This document shows positions 59,684 through 64,000 of a stretch of DNA of 64,000 nt, piece after piece. The notes below the pieces were generated by a model. The model was not told the DNA's origin. It made no database searches and was given only the letters and a program-made list of their open reading frames with translations. The position numbers and the translations under genes were made by a program. Source of the stretch: JAJDTQ01 sp965204235 (GTDB lineage Bacteria > Desulfobacterota > Binatia > UBA9968 > JAJDTQ01); assembly GCA_965204235.1 (NCBI GenBank), contig OZ241979.1, positions 372,001 to 436,000 on the forward strand. The letters are read 5' to 3'. The first letter of the stretch is position 1; each line of letters opens with the position of its first letter.

Positions 59684-60867
59684 TTCAGATCCTGGAAAAG
59701 ATCGCTCCGGTCGACACCGCCATGAGAGCACGGCGCAGCTTCCAGGGCATTTGCGCGAAGCAACCCGCCCGCTTCCGTCAGCCCCTTCCGCAGGGCGCGG
59801 CGGTTCGCCTCCGACACCGGTCTGACGCGGGTTATTCCCTTGTTCCATTCGACCATCCGCAAATGACGGTCGGTGACCTCCTGCCGGTCGAGCAATTCCG
59901 GGCTGTGGGTGGTCACGACGACCTGCATGTGCTCGCTTGCCTCCCGTAGCAAATCGAGCACCGCGCCCAACGCGCCGGAGTGGATTGTCGCCTCCGGTTC
60001 TTCCACTGCGATCAACGTCGGCGCTGGTCTCTGGAACACCGAAGCCAGCAACCCGATCGCGCGCAGGGTGCCATCGGACATGCCGGACCCTTCGAACTTG
60101 AGTGTCCTCGGTGCGCTTTCTTCCCATTCCTGGACGACCTCCAGGAACAGGTTCTTCCCATGTCGTTTGACGGAGACTCGACGCGTGTCCGGAACGATCG
60201 CTCCCAGAAACGAGGATAGCCGTTCGAAATCATCCGGCCGCCGTTTCTCGATCCTTTCGAATACACTCGCTGCATTCGCACCGTCCGGCAACAGGGGGTA
60301 GCCTGCATCCGGTTCCTGCATCCCTCGCAGTTTTCCAGGTTCAATGGAGTATACGTTCATACGAGAGAACGCACGCCATACCGGGTGGAATGCCTTTGTG
60401 CGGCCAACGACCGGAAGCGCCAGGGAAGCCGTATCGACCGATAGATGCAGACCACCAAGGTTCGATTTGAAATGCTTCCCCTCGCGGTCGAACCAGCTTC
60501 GCTCCTCCCCCTGGTAGAACTCGCACTGTTCTCTCGACACCGAAAAGTTTCTGGCTCGATCCGCCTTGACCTCGAATGCGTAGAAACCGCGCTTCCTGTT
60601 TCTCCTGAAATCGACGCGCATGGCGAGATTCGGTGGACGCCCTCCTCCGGACGATCTGTTCCTGACCGCCGAGAAGCCGCCCGCGCGGTCAAACGTCGTT
60701 GGCAGCGGCATTCCCATGGCGTCGGCAAGAAAAGAGAACGCACTCACGATGTTGCTCTTTCCAGAAGCGTTGCGGCCCACGAGGATCGTGGGATTGTCGA
60801 ACTCGATACGAGCCGCGGGAATACTGCGAAAACCTTTCAATACGAGTTGTCGGATAAAGGGTTTCAT
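59680..60867 (-). CDS. RecF/OLD-like AAA ATPase
   Basis: 395 residues. It starts MKPFIRQLVLKGFRSIPAAR, with Walker A GRNASGKSN at 33-41, ABC-type signature GSGMSDGTLRAIGLLAS, Walker B TLIAVEEPEATIH and the following VVVTTHSPELLD. This is an SMC-like ATPase head of the AAA_21 group. There is no TOPRIM domain in the same protein; the next gene supplies one. Upstream (60868-61085) no gene was recognised. A defence function is inferred from family and pairing. Confidence 0.85.
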   Translation of the reverse strand: MKPFIRQLVLKGFRSIPAARIEFDNPTILVGRNASGKSNIVSAFSFLADAMGMPLPTTFDRAGGFSAVRNRSSGGGRPPNLAMRVDFRRNRKRGFYAFEVKADRARNFSVSREQCEFYQGEERSWFDREGKHFKSNLGGLHLSVDTASLALPVVGRTKAFHPVWRAFSRMNVYSIEPGKLRGMQEPDAGYPLLPDGANAASVFERIEKRRPDDFERLSSFLGAIVPDTRRVSVKRHGKNLFLEVVQEWEESAPRTLKFEGSGMSDGTLRAIGLLASVFQRPAPTLIAVEEPEATIHSGALGAVLDLLREASEHMQVVVTTHSPELLDRQEVTDRHLRMVEWNKGITRVRPVSEANRRALRKGLTEAGGLLRANALEAAPCSHGGVDRSDLFQDLK

Positions 60868-61034
60868 CGCTTGCTGTCCATGACTGCATCGCCGGCGAGA
60901 ACTCAGCCGGTTCAGGCTCGCCGCAAGGCTCTCAGTCGTACCGCGGGCAGGCGCTTGAGCCGTTGGTTCCGTGGATCCACACGTCCACATGGGTCACGCC
61001 CATTCGAGAGCCTCCCTGTTCCGACGGGGATGCG

Positions 61035-61069
61035 GGAAGGGCCGGGAGCGTCGAGCCCCCGGCCCTTCC
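61035..61069 (-). terminator. Hairpin downstream of the second UbiD gene
   Basis: A perfect 12-bp inverted repeat GGAAGGGCCGGG / CCCGGCCCTTCC with an 11-nt loop lies 17 bp after the UbiD stop on the minus strand. No T-run follows, so it is a terminator or RNA-stabilising hairpin of the GC-rich type. Confidence 0.55.
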
Positions 61070-61085
61070 TCGTGAAACCGGCGAC

Positions 61086-62573
61086 CTACCCTTCGATCAC
61101 GTGCCGCCACTTGGCGAACACCTTGTCCTTCAACTCGGGGGTGGACTCGGCCACCGGCGGAAAGTCCTTCATCCACTCGAAGGGGCGGGTGGCGTCGATG
61201 ATGGCGCGGGAGTTGAAGCCCTTCTTGCCCGGCTGGATCCGCGGGTCCAGCGGTCCGCTCCAGCAGCGCCGCAGGATGTCGATGGAGTCCACGGGGTCGG
61301 AGCGCGTGGCCAAGGCCCAGAGCACGTCGAAGGTCTTGGTGGGGTCGATGTCGTCGTCCACCACGATGACGTAGCGTCCGAGATACGCCCCGGCGTGCAC
61401 CTGCGAGGCCACCATGCCGGCCTGACGCGCGTGGCCTGGGTAGCGCTGCTTGATGGAGATGATGTTCAGCAGCCGTCCGCCCCCGGCCTCGTGGCACCAG
61501 ACGCCCTTCACGTCCGGCACCCCGGCCTTCTCCACCTGGTCCCAGATGAGGGACGCCTTCACCATGCACTTGGCGATGGAGTAGTCCGAAGGAGGCCGCC
61601 CGGGCCGGGCCGCGGTGAGGATCGGGTCGTTGCGGTGGTAGATCCGCTGCACCCGGATCAACGGCTCCGGGCGGGTGTTGCTGGCGTAGTACCCGGTCCA
61701 CTCGCCGAACGGCCCTTCCTTGGCTCGTTCCTCGGGATCCATGTACCCCTCGATGACGATCTCCGCGTGGGCCGGGAACGGCAGTCCGGTCACCTGTCCC
61801 TGGATGACGTCGATGGGGCTGCCCTTGAGCCCGCCCGCATAATCGTACTCGGACACGCCGTAGTCCACCTCGTTGCCGGACACCATGAACAGCACAGGGT
61901 CCTGGCCGACGCAGACGATGACCGGACACTTCTCGCCCCGGTCGAACCACTTGTCCCGCTGGATGCGGCCGTGCTTGCCGGGCGAGATATAGACGTTCAT
62001 GCTCTTCTCGTCCTGGACCATGCCGCGGTACGTGCCGAAGTTGACCCATCCCTCGTCCGGGTCCCTGGTCACCACCAGGCAGCCGGTGCCGATGTAGCGC
62101 CCGCCGTCCATCTCGTGGACGAAGGGCACCGGGAACTTCAGCAGGTTGATGTCGTCGCCGGTCAGCACGTTCTCCATCACCGGTCCGTTCTCCACCACCC
62201 GGTGCGGAATCGGCTTGTGGGCCGAGATCTTGTCGCGGGTGGCCCGCACCAGGTCCAGGTCGGTGAGGTCGAGGGGCAGGCCCAGGGCCAGCGCCATGCG
62301 CTTGAACGACGCGTTCTGGGCGAACAGCACCCGGTACCCCTCGGGGTAACCCTTGACGTTGTCGTAGAGCACCGCGGGGACGGGCCCGTTGCTCCCCTGG
62401 GCGATGAGCTCGGACAGGGTGCCCATCTCCAGGTTCCAGTCCACCCCGTCCACCTTCTTCAGTTGCCCGAAGCTCTCCACGATCTCCAACCACTCCCGCA
62501 GGTCGGTGTAGCTCGGGGTCCCGCCGGCCCCGGCCTCCTTCTCGACTATCCTGGTTGCCTCTAGTGCGGCCAT
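61086..62573 (-). CDS. UbiD-family prenylated-FMN decarboxylase
   Basis: 495 residues, a paralogue of the enzyme at 49504. Matching landmarks are SYTDLREWLEIVESFGQLKKVDGVDW, FGTYRGMVQDEKSMNVYISPGKHG, CVGQDPVLFMVSGNEVDYG, GPFGEWTGYYASN and VIVVDDDIDPTKTFDVLWALATR. The enzyme needs prenyl-FMN and a divalent metal for aryl or acryloyl (de)carboxylation. Here it is on the same strand as the ABC ATPase gene upstream (174 bp). The substrate is unknown. Confidence 0.9.
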   Translation of the reverse strand: MAALEATRIVEKEAGAGGTPSYTDLREWLEIVESFGQLKKVDGVDWNLEMGTLSELIAQGSNGPVPAVLYDNVKGYPEGYRVLFAQNASFKRMALALGLPLDLTDLDLVRATRDKISAHKPIPHRVVENGPVMENVLTGDDINLLKFPVPFVHEMDGGRYIGTGCLVVTRDPDEGWVNFGTYRGMVQDEKSMNVYISPGKHGRIQRDKWFDRGEKCPVIVCVGQDPVLFMVSGNEVDYGVSEYDYAGGLKGSPIDVIQGQVTGLPFPAHAEIVIEGYMDPEERAKEGPFGEWTGYYASNTRPEPLIRVQRIYHRNDPILTAARPGRPPSDYSIAKCMVKASLIWDQVEKAGVPDVKGVWCHEAGGGRLLNIISIKQRYPGHARQAGMVASQVHAGAYLGRYVIVVDDDIDPTKTFDVLWALATRSDPVDSIDILRRCWSGPLDPRIQPGKKGFNSRAIIDATRPFEWMKDFPPVAESTPELKDKVFAKWRHVIEG

Positions 62574-62747
62574 ACGATACAGGCTCCTTCCTTGGATGTT
62601 CGGTCTCGTTCCGGGTCGCTTCCCCCTGTCTGTATATCCTTCCGCACGGACATTTGCCAGCGCCCGGAGCCCGTCTTCCCCGGGCGGGTGCGTCCGGGCG
62701 CGCCGCCCTCGCCCCGAACCCCGTCGAGGGAGCGCCGGGCCGGTCCG

Positions 62748-63896
62748 CTAGTCCCCCAACATGGTGTCGTCCATGCCCTCGGTGTCGTCCGCGGGCAGAC
62801 CGTTGCAGCTCTCCGGGTCGAGCCTCAGGTAAACGTCGGCGCCCACGGGCACGGCGTTCGCGGGATGGGTATGCACGCGGATCAGTTGCTCCCGGACACG
62901 GACCTGGCAATGGTAAGCGTCGCCCATGAACACCGCGTCGTGGAGCTTCCCCTGCAGCACGTTCTCCATTTCCGGGGGCGCCTCGGACGCCACCGAGATG
63001 TTCTCGGGACGCACCGAGATCACCGCGTCGGCGCCCTCCTCCATGGGCACTGCGGGAACGAACGCGAGCATGCCGAACTCGGTATCGAGCCGGCCGGGGT
63101 GGGAGTTGGCGCCGGCCTCCGCCACCCGTCCGTTGATGAGGTTGGTGAGGCCCAGGAAGGTCGCGGTGAACTTGCGCCTGGGCTTGGCGTAGAGCTGGTG
63201 GGGGTCGCCCACCTCGATCAGCCTGCCGCCGTGCATGACCGCGATCTGGTCCGAGATGGCCAGGGCCTCGGCCTGGTCGTGGGTGACGTAGATGGTGGTG
63301 ATGTTGACCCGCCGTTGCAGCGCCTTGATCTCGAAGCGCATCTGTTCCCGCAGCTTGGCGTCCAGGTTGCTGAGGGGCTCGTCCAGCAGCATGACCTTGG
63401 GCTCGTTGATGAGGGCCCTGGCGAACGCCACCCGCTGTTGCTGTCCGCCGGACAGCTTGGGGGCCGGCCGCTCTTCGAGCCCGTCCAGGCCCACGATCTT
63501 GAGGACGTCTTCCACCCGGCTGCGGATCTCCGCCCTGGGGCGCCGCCGGATGGTCAGCGGATAGCCCACGTTCTCCGCCACCGTCATGTGCGGCCAGATG
63601 GCGTAGGACTGGAACACCATGCCGATGGGCCGATGGTTGGGCGGCACGTAGGCCCCGCCGCCGGAGTGGAACACGGCCTTCTCGTCGATCTCGATGACGC
63701 CGCTCTCCGGCCGCTCCAGGCCGGCGACGCAACGGAGCGTGGTGGTCTTGCCGCAGCCGCTGGGACCCAGGAAGGTGTACAGCGAGCCCTCGGGGATGCT
63801 GAGCGACACGCCCTTGAGCACGTGGACCCGTTCGGCCCCCTCCCCGAAGTACTTCTCCAGGCTACTGATACCGACCATGACCCTGTCTTCGCTCAC
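62748..63896 (-). CDS. ABC transporter ATP-binding protein, MalK/PotA/FbpC type
   Basis: 382 residues. Start GTG 63896 with GGGAGGTTACC upstream; ATG 63878 is an internal alternative. Walker A GPSGCGKTT, signature LSGGQQQRVAFARAL, Walker B VMLLDEP, H-loop VTHDQAEA. A C-terminal TOBE-type regulatory domain of about 130 residues follows (ISVRPENISV, VFMGDAYHCQVRVREQLIRVH). ATPases with this tail serve iron(III), polyamine, spermidine or sugar importers. Permease and receptor genes would lie beyond the window edge. Confidence 0.92.
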   Translation of the reverse strand: MSEDRVMVGISSLEKYFGEGAERVHVLKGVSLSIPEGSLYTFLGPSGCGKTTTLRCVAGLERPESGVIEIDEKAVFHSGGGAYVPPNHRPIGMVFQSYAIWPHMTVAENVGYPLTIRRRPRAEIRSRVEDVLKIVGLDGLEERPAPKLSGGQQQRVAFARALINEPKVMLLDEPLSNLDAKLREQMRFEIKALQRRVNITTIYVTHDQAEALAISDQIAVMHGGRLIEVGDPHQLYAKPRRKFTATFLGLTNLINGRVAEAGANSHPGRLDTEFGMLAFVPAVPMEEGADAVISVRPENISVASEAPPEMENVLQGKLHDAVFMGDAYHCQVRVREQLIRVHTHPANAVPVGADVYLRLDPESCNGLPADDTEGMDDTMLGD

Positions 63897-64000
63897 CGGT
63901 AACCTCCCTTGCAGACCGCATCCGCGGACGGGGATCCCGCGGGTCACGCTCGTCCGGCAGGACCACGTCGTCCTGACATGGGAACGAGCCACGTATTGCA

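Noticed and set aside
1..64000. CRISPR arrays, rRNA genes, replication origin
   Set aside because: No regularly spaced direct repeats with unique spacers, no rRNA-like sequence and no DnaA-box cluster were noticed by eye.

Overview
The window is high-GC (roughly two-thirds G+C), densely coded bacterial DNA with Gram-negative features: signal peptides and a lipobox, tripartite tricarboxylate transporters, and many amidohydrolases, UbiD decarboxylases and ornithine-cyclodeaminase-like enzymes. That gene mix is common in uncultured, metabolically versatile lineages such as Tectomicrobia, Binatota or Desulfobacterota-like bacteria. No rRNA or marker gene fixes the taxon. A peroxiredoxin with an in-frame UGA at its catalytic cysteine suggests that the organism makes selenocysteine.

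Layout. 1-1.9 kb: end of a molybdenum hydroxylase subunit, a VOC protein, tadA and the putative selenoprotein peroxiredoxin. 2-6.2 kb: a 2.6-kb tandem duplication of an SGNH-hydrolase gene plus thiI; the second thiI is reduced to its two ends. 6.2-9.6 kb: M20 peptidase, polysaccharide-lyase-like lipoprotein, orphan antitoxin, rdgB and tRNA-Gly. 9.7-13.1 kb: a RelE/HigB-type toxin-antitoxin locus whose toxin gene is split by a 2.75-kb repeat-bounded insertion carrying an orphan hsdS with an in-frame DUF559 nuclease domain. 13.2-20.2 kb: pgsA, a DMT-family permease, a tctC/B/A transporter, an amidohydrolase and an alcohol dehydrogenase-like protein. 20.4-27.2 kb: tRNA-Met, an AlbA_2/ATPase regulator, and an ABC uptake operon (with a clear sigma70-type promoter) that continues into fructose bisphosphatase and aldolase.

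27.4-35.2 kb is a patchwork of mobile DNA: two truncated tyrosine recombinases, a truncated VapE-like protein, IS-end-like repeats and SGNH copies 3 and 4. The last of these is frameshifted by a 20-C tract. Between them lie an amidohydrolase and a four-rhodanese protein. 35.2-38.8 kb: a permease, then a Rieske oxygenase / HicB-like / GlcG-like / SDR operon. 38.8-43.8 kb: a restriction-modification module (controller, PD-(D/E)XK nuclease, DNA methyltransferase) lodged between partial duplicates of the SDR and of a Uma2-family gene. 43.8-46.6 kb: cupin, TctC receptor and SGNH copy 5.

46.7-52.3 kb is a tight six-gene operon: PaaK-like CoA ligase, UbiD, a small unknown protein, a heme-oxygenase-like diiron protein, an ornithine-cyclodeaminase-like protein and a YciO/Sua5 protein. 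This is probably a pathway for activating and decarboxylating an unsaturated or aromatic acid. 52.4-57.1 kb: an envelope cluster (GT2 transferase, GT-C-like membrane protein, arylsulfotransferase-like protein). 57.2-64 kb: a second cyclodeaminase-like gene, a cupin, an AAA ATPase/DUF4276 pair resembling a split OLD-type defence nuclease, a second UbiD and an ABC ATPase.

The main unusual signals are the UGA-containing peroxiredoxin, the repeat-bounded hsdS-nuclease insertion with 8-bp target duplication, and the dispersed SGNH family with poly-C tracts of variable length.
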